This document shows positions 6,116 through 16,037 of a stretch of DNA of 64,000 nt, one piece after another. The translations under genes and the position numbers were made by a program. Below the pieces are notes generated by a model. That model ran no database searches, was not told where the DNA came from, and saw only the letters and a list, made by a program, of their open reading frames with translations. Each line of letters starts with the position of its first letter. Positions within the stretch are counted from its first letter, which is position 1. Source of the stretch: Candidatus Peregrinibacteria bacterium (lineage in GTDB: Bacteria; Patescibacteriota; Gracilibacteria; UBA1369; 2-02-FULL-48-14); NCBI GenBank assembly GCA_018658105.1, contig JABHVW010000004.1:1-64000 (forward strand), given 5' to 3'.

Positions 6116-9100
6116 ATGCCGACAGCAACAGCTAAGAAAAAATCTTCGAAAGTCACTGCGAAAAAGCAGGGGCTTACTTCAACAAAACCTTTAGAAAGGA
6201 AATTTTTCGTTGACAACCAATGGAAAGTTGATCTGCCTAACCTTATTGAGGTTCAAACCAATTCTTACAGATGGTTTTTAGAACAAGGTATCCGCGAATT
6301 ACTTGATGAAGTAACACCAATTACTGATTTTTCAGGTAAAAAACTGGAACTTCACTTTTTAGAACACTCACTTGGTGAGCCTAAATACACGCCAGAAAAA
6401 TGTCGTGTTAAAAACTTATCTTACGAGGCGTCACTAAAAGTGCACGTGCAACTTATCAATAAAGAAAGTGGTGAAATTAAAGAACAAGATGTCTTTTTAG
6501 GTCCAGTACCTTTAATGACAGACAGCGGAAGTTTCATCGTAAATGGAATCGAACGTGTTGTGGTTTCACAAATCGTTCGTTCACCAGGTGTATTCTTCTC
6601 AAAAAATAGTGCTGCCCCTGGCATGCACAGCGCAAAAATCATTCCTAAACGTGGTGCATGGCTAGAAATCGAAACAGACAAAAAAGGAATCATTACAGTT
6701 AAAATCGATCGTAAAAGAAAAATCCCTATTACTGCCCTACTCCGTGTATTCGGTTTTGAGACAGACAAAAAAATCATGGATCTTTTCAAAGAAGAAATTA
6801 CTGATCCAACAAAAGATTTCATCCTTTTCACTCTAGAAAAAGACACATCTAAAACTGTAGACGAAGCATACAAGAGTATTTACAAAAAGATTCGCCCAGG
6901 CGATCTTGCTACTCCAGAAAATGCTAGAGCACTTATCCAATCAATGTTCTTCGACTACAAAAAATACGACATGGGTCCAGTAGCTCGTTACAAAATCAAC
7001 AGACGTTTCAACCTTAAAACGCCAAACGACCACGAACACCACGTGTTCCAAATCGAAGATTTTATTCTCATCTTAAAGCACCTAATCAGATTAAATAACA
7101 GATTAGAATTACCAGATGATATTGATCATCTTTCAAACAGACGTATTCGCCCAGTTGGCGAACTAGTCATCAATAAATTCCGTGTTGGTCTTTTAAGAAC
7201 AGAAAGAATCGCAAAAGATCGTATGACAGTTATGGAGCTAGAAAGCGTAACTCCAACTCAACTTGTTAATTCAAGACCTATTACAGCTGCTCTTAGAGAA
7301 TTCTTCGCGAGCTCACAACTTTCACAGTTTATGGATCAAACAAATCCACTTGCTGAGCTAGCGCACAAAAGACGTCTATCAGCTATGGGGCCTGGAGGTC
7401 TTTCACGTGAACGTGCATCGTTTGATGTTCGTGATGTGCATCCATCTCATTACGGTCGTATTTGTCCAATTGCTACTCCTGAAGGACCAAATATTGGTCT
7501 TGTAGTTCATTTGGCAACTCACGCTCAACTAAATAAATATGGATTTATCGAAACTCCACTGCGCCAAGTTCTTACTAGCGTTAAAAATGATGGTTCTGCT
7601 GCAGTCGGACACAAGGCTGGAGAAGACATCACAGAAGCTGGAAGTAGAAAAATCCTCGTTAAAGCAGGTGAAGAAATCAATTCAAAAACTGCTAAAGCAA
7701 TCGCAAAAAATAAAGAAGAAAAACTTGTACCTATTAGAGCTATCCTTGGTAAAAAGATCGAAACTTTCGATGCCGAAGATGAGCAAGAGGTAGTTTACGC
7801 TCAAGCAAACACTGCCCTGACTGATAAAGGTGAATTCGTAGACAGCGCAATTAGTGCACGTTCAAAAAGCGAACCAGTTAACGTTGAACACAGCGAAGTA
7901 ACTCACATTGATGTATCTCCTCAACAGATCATTTCTGTAACTACTTCACTTATTCCTTTCCTAGAACACGATGATAATACTCGTGCATCCATGGGATCAA
8001 ACATGCAACGTCAAGCTGTACCTCTTCTAAAACCTCAAGCTCCACTTATTGGAACTGGAATGGAAGCAGTAGCTGCTCAAAATACTGGGCAGGTAATTGT
8101 TGCTAAAGAAGACGGAACAGTTTCTTACATGGACGGTAGACAAATCGACGTTATCTACAAATCAGGTAAAAAAGTATCTCACGAACTAGATGTATTCCGC
8201 AGAACTAACCAAGGAACATGTTTCCACCAAAGACCTCTCTGTTCAACAGGTGAGAAAATCAAAAAAGGAGACATTCTTGCTGACGGTGCATCAACTGAAC
8301 AAGGTGACCTAGCGGTTGGTCAAAACCTTCTTGTGGCATATATGCCTTGGCAAGGTTACAACTTTGAGGATGCCGTAATTATTTCTAGTCGTCTGAAAAA
8401 AGAAGATGTATTCAGCTCAATTCACATTCAACAATTTACTGTAGATGTAAGAGACACAAAACTAGGGCCTGAGCTTGTAACACGTGACATCCCAAATGTT
8501 GGTGAAGCAAAACTTAAAGACCTAGATGAAAACGGAATTATCCGTGTTGGAGCATCTGTACGTGAAAGTGCAATTCTAGTTGGTAAAATCACTCCAAAAG
8601 GTGAAACTGAACTAACTCCAGAAGAAAGACTTCTACGTGCAATTTTCGGAGACAAAGCCCGCGACGTAAAAGACACTTCACTTCGCCTACCAGGTGGAGA
8701 AGGTGGAAAAGTTGTAGACGTAAAAATCTTCTCACGCGAAAACGGCGACGAACTTGAAAACGGAGTAATCCAACAAATTCATGTTTCAATCGCTCAAACT
8801 CGTAAGATCTCTGTTGGTGATAAAGTTGCCGGACGTCATGGTAATAAGGGTGTAATCTCAATTATCGTGCCTGAAGAAGACATGCCTTACATGCCAGACG
8901 GAACTCAAGTAGACATCATTTTGAATCCACTTGGTGTATCAAGTCGTATGAATATTGGTCAGATTCTCGAAACCCACTTAGGTTGGGCTGCTCGCGAACT
9001 TGGCATTCATTACGCAACGCCTGCGCTAAACGGAATCAAAAATAAAGATATCCTTGCAGAACTAAAACGTGCTGACTTACCCGAAGACGGTAAAATCCAA

Positions 9101-9652
9101 CTCTTCGATGGTAAATCAGGTGAAGCATTCGATCACAAAACTACAGTCGGAATCACTTACATTCTAAAACTTGCCCATCTCGTTGAAGATAAGATTCACG
9201 CTCGTAGTGTCGGCCCTTACTCACTTGTGACTCAACAGCCACTCGGAGGTAAAGCTCAAAAGGGTGGACAGCGTTTCGGTGAAATGGAGGTATGGGCACT
9301 TGAAGCTTACGGTGCATCTCACACACTTCAAGAAATGCTTACTATCAAATCTGATGATGTTTACGGACGTGCAAAAGCCTACGAATCAATTATCAAAGGT
9401 GAACACATTCGAAAACCTCGTACTCCAGAATCATTCAATGTATTGGTGAAAGAGTTACAATCTCTTGGTCTAAATGTTGACCTTATCGAGCTTGAAGATG
9501 ACAAACCTGACCTGAATGAAGAGGAATTATATTCCCCAGAAGAAGCTGAAGAAAACGATGTAAAACCAGCACCTGATGCAAAAGTTGTTGACGATAAAGC
9601 AGATGAAAAACAAGAAAAAAGTTCAGAAGCTGAAGAAGCTTCAGCAGGATAA
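6116..9652 (+). CDS. rpoB: DNA-directed RNA polymerase subunit beta
   Basis: The 1178-residue beta subunit of RNA polymerase. Conserved segments are intact: the rifampicin region with FMDQTNPL at 405-412 and HKRRLSAMGPGG, the DAVIISSRL region, and C-terminal VDKIHARSVGPYSLVTQQPL-type sequence with GGKAQKGGQRFGEMEVWALE. In the near-universal CPIETPEG motif the Glu is Ala (A453). The last ~50 residues are an acidic Glu/Asp/Lys tail absent from typical beta subunits. The gene has its own promoter and ~100-base leader, and no rplJ/rplL genes precede it. It is followed after 11 bases by an antiporter gene instead of rpoC. Confidence 0.98.
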   Translation: MPTATAKKKSSKVTAKKQGLTSTKPLERKFFVDNQWKVDLPNLIEVQTNSYRWFLEQGIRELLDEVTPITDFSGKKLELHFLEHSLGEPKYTPEKCRVKNLSYEASLKVHVQLINKESGEIKEQDVFLGPVPLMTDSGSFIVNGIERVVVSQIVRSPGVFFSKNSAAPGMHSAKIIPKRGAWLEIETDKKGIITVKIDRKRKIPITALLRVFGFETDKKIMDLFKEEITDPTKDFILFTLEKDTSKTVDEAYKSIYKKIRPGDLATPENARALIQSMFFDYKKYDMGPVARYKINRRFNLKTPNDHEHHVFQIEDFILILKHLIRLNNRLELPDDIDHLSNRRIRPVGELVINKFRVGLLRTERIAKDRMTVMELESVTPTQLVNSRPITAALREFFASSQLSQFMDQTNPLAELAHKRRLSAMGPGGLSRERASFDVRDVHPSHYGRICPIATPEGPNIGLVVHLATHAQLNKYGFIETPLRQVLTSVKNDGSAAVGHKAGEDITEAGSRKILVKAGEEINSKTAKAIAKNKEEKLVPIRAILGKKIETFDAEDEQEVVYAQANTALTDKGEFVDSAISARSKSEPVNVEHSEVTHIDVSPQQIISVTTSLIPFLEHDDNTRASMGSNMQRQAVPLLKPQAPLIGTGMEAVAAQNTGQVIVAKEDGTVSYMDGRQIDVIYKSGKKVSHELDVFRRTNQGTCFHQRPLCSTGEKIKKGDILADGASTEQGDLAVGQNLLVAYMPWQGYNFEDAVIISSRLKKEDVFSSIHIQQFTVDVRDTKLGPELVTRDIPNVGEAKLKDLDENGIIRVGASVRESAILVGKITPKGETELTPEERLLRAIFGDKARDVKDTSLRLPGGEGGKVVDVKIFSRENGDELENGVIQQIHVSIAQTRKISVGDKVAGRHGNKGVISIIVPEEDMPYMPDGTQVDIILNPLGVSSRMNIGQILETHLGWAARELGIHYATPALNGIKNKDILAELKRADLPEDGKIQLFDGKSGEAFDHKTTVGITYILKLAHLVEDKIHARSVGPYSLVTQQPLGGKAQKGGQRFGEMEVWALEAYGASHTLQEMLTIKSDDVYGRAKAYESIIKGEHIRKPRTPESFNVLVKELQSLGLNVDLIELEDDKPDLNEEELYSPEEAEENDVKPAPDAKVVDDKADEKQEKSSEAEEASAG

Positions 9653-9663
9653 TTAATCACTAT

Positions 9664-10620
9664 ATGAATATACTTATTTGGTCACTCATATTCCTGGTAG
9701 CTCTAGCGGGGCTAATCAAATCCGCAGATATTTTCACTACAAACAGTGAAAAGCTAGGTAAAGCCCTGGGTGTACCACAATTCATTATCGGTGTAAGCGT
9801 TGTAGCTCTCGGAACTTCTTTCCCTGAACTAATGACCTCTATAATTGCAACATTCCAAGGCTACTCGTCTATCGTTGCTGCAAATGTAGTTGGATCAAAC
9901 ATCGCAAATATTCTTCTTGTCGGAGGTATAACTGCAATATTCGCAAAAGAAATCGTAGTCGAAAAAAGTCTAATCAAACTAGACCTCCCCCTACTCGGCG
10001 GAATCACAGCATTGCTGATCGTAACCCTTTACGACGGCACATTCACTCTTATAGAGGGAATGATCATGCTCGCTTCTTACATTATTTACGTTGCATACAA
10101 CTGGAGCGAACACAGGGCAAACAAGCTTGAACAGTTAGAAGAAAAAGTCAGAAGAGCAATCGAAAAAAAGCAAGACACCAAAAAGCTAATGCTATTTATT
10201 TTGCTTAGCGCAATTGGAATCTTCCTTGGCTCAAAATACACCATCGACTCAATTATCGAACTTTCAGGCCTTCTGAACTTAGCTCCTGCAGCTATCACAA
10301 TTTCAGCTGTTGCAATTGGAACTTCCCTACCGGAACTTCTTGTTTCAATTAAAGCTGCAAAAAAGAAAAATTTCGAAATGGTAATCGGTAACATTATTGG
10401 TTCCAACATTCTTAATTCAACCCTAGTAATTGGCTTACCTGCTTTCATCAGCCCACTCGTGGTAACTAATGAAGTAATCACAATTGCTATTCCTTTCCTA
10501 ATTATCGCGACTGTACTATTCGCATTCTCAGGAATCGAAAAGAAGGTTTTCTCATTCGAGGGAGCCCTCTACTCAATTTTATATTTTGTATTTATCGGTC
10601 AGCTATTTAGCTTCCTATAA
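9664..10620 (+). CDS. Calcium/sodium antiporter (CaCA family, YrbG-like)
   Basis: A 318-residue membrane protein with about ten hydrophobic helices. The two inverted alpha-repeats that line the ion site are clear: ALGTSFPEL near residue 49 with GSNIANILLVGG after it, and AIGTSLPEL near 217 with GNIIGSNILNS after it. The hydrophilic loop in the middle (residues ~150-170, Glu/Lys-rich) separates the two halves. It would exchange Na+ for Ca2+ (or K+-dependent variants) across the cytoplasmic membrane. It starts 11 bases after rpoB and ends 22 bases before rpoC, with no internal promoter visible, so it is probably co-transcribed with the polymerase genes. That is an unusual position. Confidence 0.92.
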   Translation: MNILIWSLIFLVALAGLIKSADIFTTNSEKLGKALGVPQFIIGVSVVALGTSFPELMTSIIATFQGYSSIVAANVVGSNIANILLVGGITAIFAKEIVVEKSLIKLDLPLLGGITALLIVTLYDGTFTLIEGMIMLASYIIYVAYNWSEHRANKLEQLEEKVRRAIEKKQDTKKLMLFILLSAIGIFLGSKYTIDSIIELSGLLNLAPAAITISAVAIGTSLPELLVSIKAAKKKNFEMVIGNIIGSNILNSTLVIGLPAFISPLVVTNEVITIAIPFLIIATVLFAFSGIEKKVFSFEGALYSILYFVFIGQLFSFL

Positions 10621-10642
10621 AAAATCTTTTTAACCCTTTTTT

Positions 10643-13600
10643 ATGCCAGATTCAAAAAAGAAACCACACGTACTCTTTGATGCCATCGCAATCTCTGTGG
10701 CGTCACCTGAGCAGATCATGTCTTGGTCTAGTGGTGAAGTAAAAAAACCAGAGACTATCAACTACCGTACTCAAAAACCTGAGCGCGACGGTTTATTCTG
10801 CGAACGTATTTTCGGTCCTACAAAGAACTGGGAATGTGCTTGTGGAAAATACAAACGCGTTCGTTACAAAGGTGTAATTTGTGAAAAATGTGGAGTTGAA
10901 GTAACTCGCAGCATCGTTCGTCGTAAAAGAATGGCGCACATCGATCTTGCAGTTCCTGTAACACACATTTGGTTCCTACGTTCAACGCCTAGTCGCCTTG
11001 GACTTCTACTAAATCTTCCTGTTAAAACTCTCGAACAAGTTGTTTACTTTGCGGCATACATTGTAATCAATTTAGACGAAGAGGCACAAATGAATGCAAT
11101 CGAACAACTTGATGAAGAATTCAAACAATTCAAAAAAGACATCATCAAGGAATATAAAGAAAGGTTAGCAAACGGTATTGGTAATAAAAAAGATATTGAA
11201 AAAGAGGAAGCAACTAAAGTTGAAGAACTCGTTGAACAACACGACCAAGCTAAAAAAGATTTGAACTCACTTTCTATGGGTAAAGTACTCACAGAGTTAG
11301 AATACAGAGACCTATCTATGAAATTTGGACACGTTTTCAAAGCTGGAACAGGTGCTGAATCACTTCGCACTATCATCGAAGAAATGGATCTTGAAAAAGA
11401 CCTAGTTCAACTTGAAGCAGACTTGGCAACATCAAGTGGACAAAAGAAAGCAAAACTAATGAAAAGAACAAAACTAGTTGGATCTCTACTTAAAGCAAAG
11501 ATCAAACCTGAATGGATGATTATGAGCGTTCTACCAGTTATTCCACCAGATCTAAGACCTATGGTTCAACTGGATGGAGGTCGTTTCGCAGCTTCAGATC
11601 TAAATGATCTTTACCGTCGCGTAATCAACCGTAACAACCGTCTTAAACGTCTAATTCTTATCGGAGCTCCAGAAGTAATCTGCCGTAATGAAAAACGTAT
11701 GCTTCAAGAAGCAGTAGACACTCTAATCAACAATAGTGCACGTGCGAACAAAACAGTATTCAACTCTGGAGACAAACGAAAACTTCGTTCACTTTCAGAC
11801 ATGCTTAAAGGTAAGCAAGGGCGTTTCCGTCAAAACTTGCTTGGTAAACGTGTGGATTACTCAGGTCGTTCTGTAATTGTGATTGGGCCAAGTCTTAAAC
11901 TAAATGAATGTGGACTGCCAAAATCAATGGCTATGGAACTCTTCAAACCATTTGTTATCGGTCAGCTAATCAGCGACGGATATGCACACAACATCAAGAA
12001 CGCAGAAAAAATGATTCAAGCAAACGAAAAAGCTATTTGGGATATTCTTGAACAAGTAACGAAAGATAGATACGTACTTCTAAATCGTGCTCCAACTCTT
12101 CACAGACTTGGTATTCAAGCTTTCAAACCAGTATTGATTGAAGGTAAAGCGATTCAAATTCACCCTCTCGTATGTGCGGCCTTCAATGCCGATTTCGATG
12201 GAGATCAAATGGCGGTACATGTACCACTTTCAGATCGTGCACAAACAGAAGCAGGTCACTTAATGTCATCTGCACGTAACCTTCTAAAACCATCAGCTGG
12301 AGAACCAATTACAACTCCAACTCAAGATATGGTACTTGGAATTTACTACCTCACATGTGAACGTGATGGGAAAATCGGTGAAGGAAGAGTGTTCGGAAGT
12401 ACAGAAGAAGCAATTCTTGCTCACGACTACAAACACATCCACCTACACTCAAAAATTAAAATCCGAATGGAAGATGGTGAAATGCTAGACACAACAGTTG
12501 GTAGAGCAATCTTCAATCAAACAGTTCCAGATTCAATGCCTTACCAAAACAAGGTATTTAAAAAGAAAGACATCACAAACATTGTTGGTAATGTCTTTGA
12601 AAATGACACTATCGAACGTACTGCTCAATTCTGTGATGACCTAAAAGTACTTGGTTTCAAATTCGCAACCATCTCAGGAATTTCTATGGCAACTTCCGAT
12701 CTTCATATCCCAGATGCAAAATACGAAATCATGGGTGCTTCAGAAGAACACGTTGCAAAAATTCATGACTACTACCAAAGAGGATTCATTACCGAAGACG
12801 AAAGATACAAACTATCAATTCGTGTTTGGGGTAAAACTAAAGGTGAAATCGCTGACTCAATGATTAAAGGCTTCGACAACAAAAACGACGTTTACTACCA
12901 AGTAGACTCTGGAGCCCGTGGTAATTGGGGACAAATCACACAGATGTGTGGAATGAAAGGTCTGGTTGCAAATCCGGCCGGTAAAACAATTGAGCTTCCA
13001 ATTAAATCCAATTTGAAAGAAGGTTTCTCAATCCTTGAGTACTTCATCGCGACGCATGGTGGACGTAAAGGTAAATCTGATACTGCCCTAAAAACTGCGG
13101 AGGCTGGTTACCTAACTCGTCGTCTTGTAGATGCAGTTCAAGATATTATTATCAAAGAAGATGATTGTGGAAGTAAAGACACTCACATTATCAGTCGAGA
13201 AGAATCTGAAGCTATTGGTGAGGCATTCGAAAATAGAATTTTCGGTCGCACACTTGGTGAACACATCAAAGATAAAAAAGATAATGTAGTGGTGAAGAAA
13301 GGAAAGATCATCGACAAATCAGTTATTGAAGCAATCATTGCAAACAAAACTGATCAACTAGCTGTACGATCTGTAATGACTTGTCTAACACTAACTGGTG
13401 TTTGTCAAAAATGTTACGGTAAAGATCTTGGTACAAACGACAAAGTAGATCTTGGAACTGCAGTAGGAATTATTGCTGCTCAATCAATTGGTGAGCCTGG
13501 TACTCAGCTTACTATGCGTACTTTCCATATGGGTGGTGTCGCTTCAGAAGCAGACGATATTACTCAAGGTCTAACACGTGTTGAAGAACTTTTCGAAGCT

Positions 13601-14458
13601 AGAATGCCTAAAAAACCGGCTATTCTTTCAGAAGTTAACGGTAAAGTTAAAGTTAAAACAAAGGGTCACAATACTGTAATTACAGTATTCCCTGCTGAAA
13701 CTCTTACTGAAACTTACGAAGTTCTAGATGAAATGGAAGTTGTAGTTAAGAAGGGTGACAAAGTTGCTCTTAAAGATGTACTCGCTGAAAAAGGACGTAA
13801 GAAAGTCCGCGCTAAAATCGATGGAACAATAATTAGAATCGGTAAAAAGGAAATCGAAATCGAGGCAGACGTACCTGAAGTTGAGTACAAAGTAGACTCT
13901 GGTAAAACTGTTAAAGTTAAGACTGGAGATGTTGTAACTAAAGGTACACCACTTACTAGTGGTCACTTGAACCTTCGATCTCTAATGGTACTTACAAACA
14001 TTTACACGACTCAAAAATACATAATGACTGAAGTACAAAGTATTTATGCTTCACAGGGTCAAAGTATTAATGACAAACACATCGAAATTATTACTCGTCA
14101 AATGTTCTCTAAAGTTCGTATTACAGACCAAGGTGACAGCACTCTCCTTCCAGGTGAAGTTGTAGACAACCAAGCTGTAGTAGACGAAAATGTTAAGCTA
14201 AAGAAAGCGAAGAAAAAATTAGTAGAATCCGAAAGACTATTACTTGGTCTAACTCGTATCGCTCTTCACACTCGAAGTTGGCTATCAGCTGCATCTTTCC
14301 AAGAAACAATCCGTGTTCTTGTAGAAGCATCAACCACTCAACGTGTAGATATGCTAGATGGACTTAAAGAAAACGTTATCATCGGTAGACTAATTCCAGC
14401 AGGTGAAATTTACAGAAAAAGCCTTAAAGGAGAAGTCATCGACACAAGAGAAGATTAA
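10643..14458 (+). CDS. rpoC: DNA-directed RNA polymerase subunit beta'
   Basis: The 1271-residue largest subunit. The N-terminal zinc site (CACGKYKRVRYKGVICEKCG), the catalytic NADFDGD at 515-521 with three Mg2+-binding Asp, the trigger-loop/bridge-helix region and the second Cys cluster (CLTLTGVCQKCYGKDLG) are all present. The sequence GTQLTMRTFHMGG is also conserved. A region of about 130 residues after the zinc site (roughly 155-290) is Lys/Glu-rich and fits the coiled-coil clamp helices and insertions. Separation from rpoB by the antiporter gene is atypical. A GC-rich hairpin follows the stop. Confidence 0.98.
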   Translation: MPDSKKKPHVLFDAIAISVASPEQIMSWSSGEVKKPETINYRTQKPERDGLFCERIFGPTKNWECACGKYKRVRYKGVICEKCGVEVTRSIVRRKRMAHIDLAVPVTHIWFLRSTPSRLGLLLNLPVKTLEQVVYFAAYIVINLDEEAQMNAIEQLDEEFKQFKKDIIKEYKERLANGIGNKKDIEKEEATKVEELVEQHDQAKKDLNSLSMGKVLTELEYRDLSMKFGHVFKAGTGAESLRTIIEEMDLEKDLVQLEADLATSSGQKKAKLMKRTKLVGSLLKAKIKPEWMIMSVLPVIPPDLRPMVQLDGGRFAASDLNDLYRRVINRNNRLKRLILIGAPEVICRNEKRMLQEAVDTLINNSARANKTVFNSGDKRKLRSLSDMLKGKQGRFRQNLLGKRVDYSGRSVIVIGPSLKLNECGLPKSMAMELFKPFVIGQLISDGYAHNIKNAEKMIQANEKAIWDILEQVTKDRYVLLNRAPTLHRLGIQAFKPVLIEGKAIQIHPLVCAAFNADFDGDQMAVHVPLSDRAQTEAGHLMSSARNLLKPSAGEPITTPTQDMVLGIYYLTCERDGKIGEGRVFGSTEEAILAHDYKHIHLHSKIKIRMEDGEMLDTTVGRAIFNQTVPDSMPYQNKVFKKKDITNIVGNVFENDTIERTAQFCDDLKVLGFKFATISGISMATSDLHIPDAKYEIMGASEEHVAKIHDYYQRGFITEDERYKLSIRVWGKTKGEIADSMIKGFDNKNDVYYQVDSGARGNWGQITQMCGMKGLVANPAGKTIELPIKSNLKEGFSILEYFIATHGGRKGKSDTALKTAEAGYLTRRLVDAVQDIIIKEDDCGSKDTHIISREESEAIGEAFENRIFGRTLGEHIKDKKDNVVVKKGKIIDKSVIEAIIANKTDQLAVRSVMTCLTLTGVCQKCYGKDLGTNDKVDLGTAVGIIAAQSIGEPGTQLTMRTFHMGGVASEADDITQGLTRVEELFEARMPKKPAILSEVNGKVKVKTKGHNTVITVFPAETLTETYEVLDEMEVVVKKGDKVALKDVLAEKGRKKVRAKIDGTIIRIGKKEIEIEADVPEVEYKVDSGKTVKVKTGDVVTKGTPLTSGHLNLRSLMVLTNIYTTQKYIMTEVQSIYASQGQSINDKHIEIITRQMFSKVRITDQGDSTLLPGEVVDNQAVVDENVKLKKAKKKLVESERLLLGLTRIALHTRSWLSAASFQETIRVLVEASTTQRVDMLDGLKENVIIGRLIPAGEIYRKSLKGEVIDTRED

Positions 14459-14469
14459 GCTCAATACTA

Positions 14470-14495
14470 GGAAAGCGCGATAACTCGCGCTTTCC
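14470..14495 (+). terminator. Hairpin after rpoC
   Basis: GGAAAGCGCGA-taac-TCGCGCTTTCC is a perfect 11-bp stem 12 bases after the rpoC stop. It lacks a following T-run (CCTTGC), so it may be a weak terminator or an mRNA 3'-end stabiliser. Confidence 0.65.
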
Positions 14496-14497
14496 CC

Positions 14498-14526
14498 TTG
14501 CATTTGCCCATAAAATCAACTAAATT
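14498..14526 (+). promoter_or_regulatory. rpsL promoter
   Basis: TTGCAT (14498-14503), 17-base spacer, TAAATT (14521-14526), directly behind the rpoC hairpin. The str operon would thus have its own start with a leader of about 40 bases. Confidence 0.55.
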
Positions 14527-14536
14527 ACTCCGGCAA

Positions 14537-14556
14537 GTCCGGGTAAAATCCCTGAC
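14537..14556 (+). promoter_or_regulatory. Hairpin in the rpsL leader
   Basis: GTCCGGG-TAAAAT-CCCTGAC forms a stem of three plus three pairs around one mismatch, 16 bases before the S12 start. It is a possible site for autogenous control of the str operon; S7 plays that role in E. coli, but the structure is not the same. Confidence 0.4.
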
Positions 14557-14571
14557 AGCTAAATAAAATAT

Positions 14572-14985
14572 ATGCCTACAATCAATCAACTAGTACGGAA
14601 CGGACGAAAAAAGAAACCCGTTAAGAGTAAATCTCCTGCCCTTCAAACTATATTCAATAGCTTGAAATCTAGGAACAAAACATTATCTGGACCTTTCCGT
14701 CGTGGAGTTTGTACTAAAGTTACAACAATGACTCCTAAAAAACCGAATTCGGCTCTACGTAAAATCGCTAGAGTTCGTCTTACAAACGGAATGGAAGTTA
14801 ACGCATATATTGGTGGTGAAGGTCACAATCTTCAAGAGCATTCAATCGTAATGATTCGTGGAGGACGTGTGAAAGATCTACCTGGTGTACGTTACCATGT
14901 CGTTCGTGGACGTCTTGATACTCAAGGTGTTTCAGACCGAAGACAAGGACGTAGTAAATACGGTGCTAAAAGACCAAAAAACTAA
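14572..14985 (+). CDS. rpsL: 30S ribosomal protein S12
   Basis: Decoding-centre protein of 137 residues. The [16 protein letters not shown] block (with the streptomycin-site Lys) and [10 protein letters not shown]...[14 protein letters not shown] are intact, including the Asp that is beta-methylthiolated in many bacteria. A ~13-residue insertion between SPAL and RRGVCTKV makes it longer than the 124-residue proteobacterial form and like the Firmicute form. Eight bases separate it from rpsG, so the two are one transcription unit. Confidence 0.98.
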   Translation: MPTINQLVRNGRKKKPVKSKSPALQTIFNSLKSRNKTLSGPFRRGVCTKVTTMTPKKPNSALRKIARVRLTNGMEVNAYIGGEGHNLQEHSIVMIRGGRVKDLPGVRYHVVRGRLDTQGVSDRRQGRSKYGAKRPKN

Positions 14986-14992
14986 ATAAATT

Positions 14993-15460
14993 ATGACAGT
15001 TCAAATCACAACTTACATACCACCAAATTCAGATTTAGTTACTGAAAAGTTCATTAACTACATCATGCTTGATGGTAAAAAAAGCATCGCTCGTCGTATC
15101 TTCAACGACATGCTTACTGAAGTTGAAAAACGTGGACACAAAAATGCAAGAGAAATGTTCTTCCGTGCAATCGAAAATACTAAACCTTCAATGGAAGTAA
15201 GACCAAAACGTGTTGGTGGATCAATCTACCAAGTACCATTTGAAGTTAGCCAAAAACGACAACAAATGCTTTCTTTCCGTTGGATTATCAACGCAGCTCG
15301 TGCTCGCAAAAGCTCACCTATCTTCAAAAGACTAACTCAAGAAATTCTTGATGCAGCTGAAAACACAGGTACTGCAGTTAAAAAGAAAGAAGACGTAGAA
15401 AGAATGGCAGCAGCTAACCGTGCATTCGCTCACTACGCTCGCTTCAGCCGACGAAGGTAA
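14993..15460 (+). CDS. rpsG: 30S ribosomal protein S7
   Basis: A 155-residue 16S rRNA-binding protein that nucleates assembly of the 30S head and contacts E-site tRNA. Typical blocks include FINYIMLDGKKSIARRIF, RPKRVGGSIYQVPFEV and the C-terminal basic tail HYARFSRRR. In most bacteria rpsG is followed by fusA and tuf. Here a short hairpin and two unrelated genes come between. Confidence 0.98.
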   Translation: MTVQITTYIPPNSDLVTEKFINYIMLDGKKSIARRIFNDMLTEVEKRGHKNAREMFFRAIENTKPSMEVRPKRVGGSIYQVPFEVSQKRQQMLSFRWIINAARARKSSPIFKRLTQEILDAAENTGTAVKKKEDVERMAAANRAFAHYARFSRRR

Positions 15461-15486
15461 ATCAAAAACTAGCATCACAAACTCTC

Positions 15487-15510
15487 CCCTGTTATAATCT
15501 CAGGGCTTTT
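15487..15510 (+). terminator. Short terminator after rpsG overlapping an extended -10 promoter
   Basis: CCCTG-N9-CAGGG followed by CTTTTT is a small intrinsic-terminator-like hairpin. Its loop contains TGTTATAAT (TATAAT at 15493-15498 with the extended TGN), a good extended -10 promoter for the lipoprotein gene at 15522. The two functions may coexist, with rpsG transcription ending where the next gene's starts. Confidence 0.5.
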
Positions 15511-15521
15511 TATTTCACGCC

Positions 15522-16031
15522 ATGAAAAAATTCGCAATTATAAATGCATTCGCATTGTTAGCCCTCACGCTTTTCACTGCCTGCACTTTCAGATACAGCG
15601 CAGTTGAATACAACAATCGCGTCGTTGAACAAATTAATGAAAGCTCATCTCTAATTGAAGAGAGCGCCGCTTTGTATAACAACGTTATACCCGACACAAT
15701 GACAGAACAAATCGAAATCGATGCTGCCGGAATGCAAGAGCTCTACAGACAATCAACACAAGCATTAACAAGCACCAAGCGCCTATTAAACCTAGAAAGC
15801 CGCCGCGAAGATCAAGCGCTAGACACAAGAGCAGGAATCGACACCTACACAGCTGCAGGCGATTTCTACCTTGGTACCTTCGAAAAAATGCTCGAATACT
15901 ACAGCACCGAAGCCTACAAAGAAGACATCTCACAAGTAGCTACCCTCGATGAAACTCTCCACCAACACTTCACAACTTTCATCGCCGCAAACAACGACCT
16001 AGTCGAAATCCTCGAAACTTTCGTTGAATAA
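15522..16031 (+). CDS. Unknown lipoprotein
   Basis: A 169-residue protein with a short lysine start, a hydrophobic stretch and a lipobox-like LFTAC around residues 17-21, so Cys21 would be lipidated and the protein held on the outer face of the cytoplasmic membrane. The mature part is predicted helical and acidic, without Cys or known motifs; a helical coiled domain is likely. It has its own extended -10 promoter. It sits between rpsG and fusA, where no such gene is usual. Function unknown. Confidence 0.8.
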   Translation: MKKFAIINAFALLALTLFTACTFRYSAVEYNNRVVEQINESSSLIEESAALYNNVIPDTMTEQIEIDAAGMQELYRQSTQALTSTKRLLNLESRREDQALDTRAGIDTYTAAGDFYLGTFEKMLEYYSTEAYKEDISQVATLDETLHQHFTTFIAANNDLVEILETFVE

Positions 16032-16037
16032 AGAAAG

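Noticed and set aside
6421-9660. Long minus-strand frames opposite rpoB (for example 6873-6421 and 9660-9379)
   Set aside because: They are shadows of the conserved rpoB frame, with Ser/Arg-rich low-complexity translations and no independent promoter.
14572-14985. S12 insertion as an unusual lineage feature
   Set aside because: Firmicute S12 proteins carry a similar insertion at the same place, so it is a known variant.
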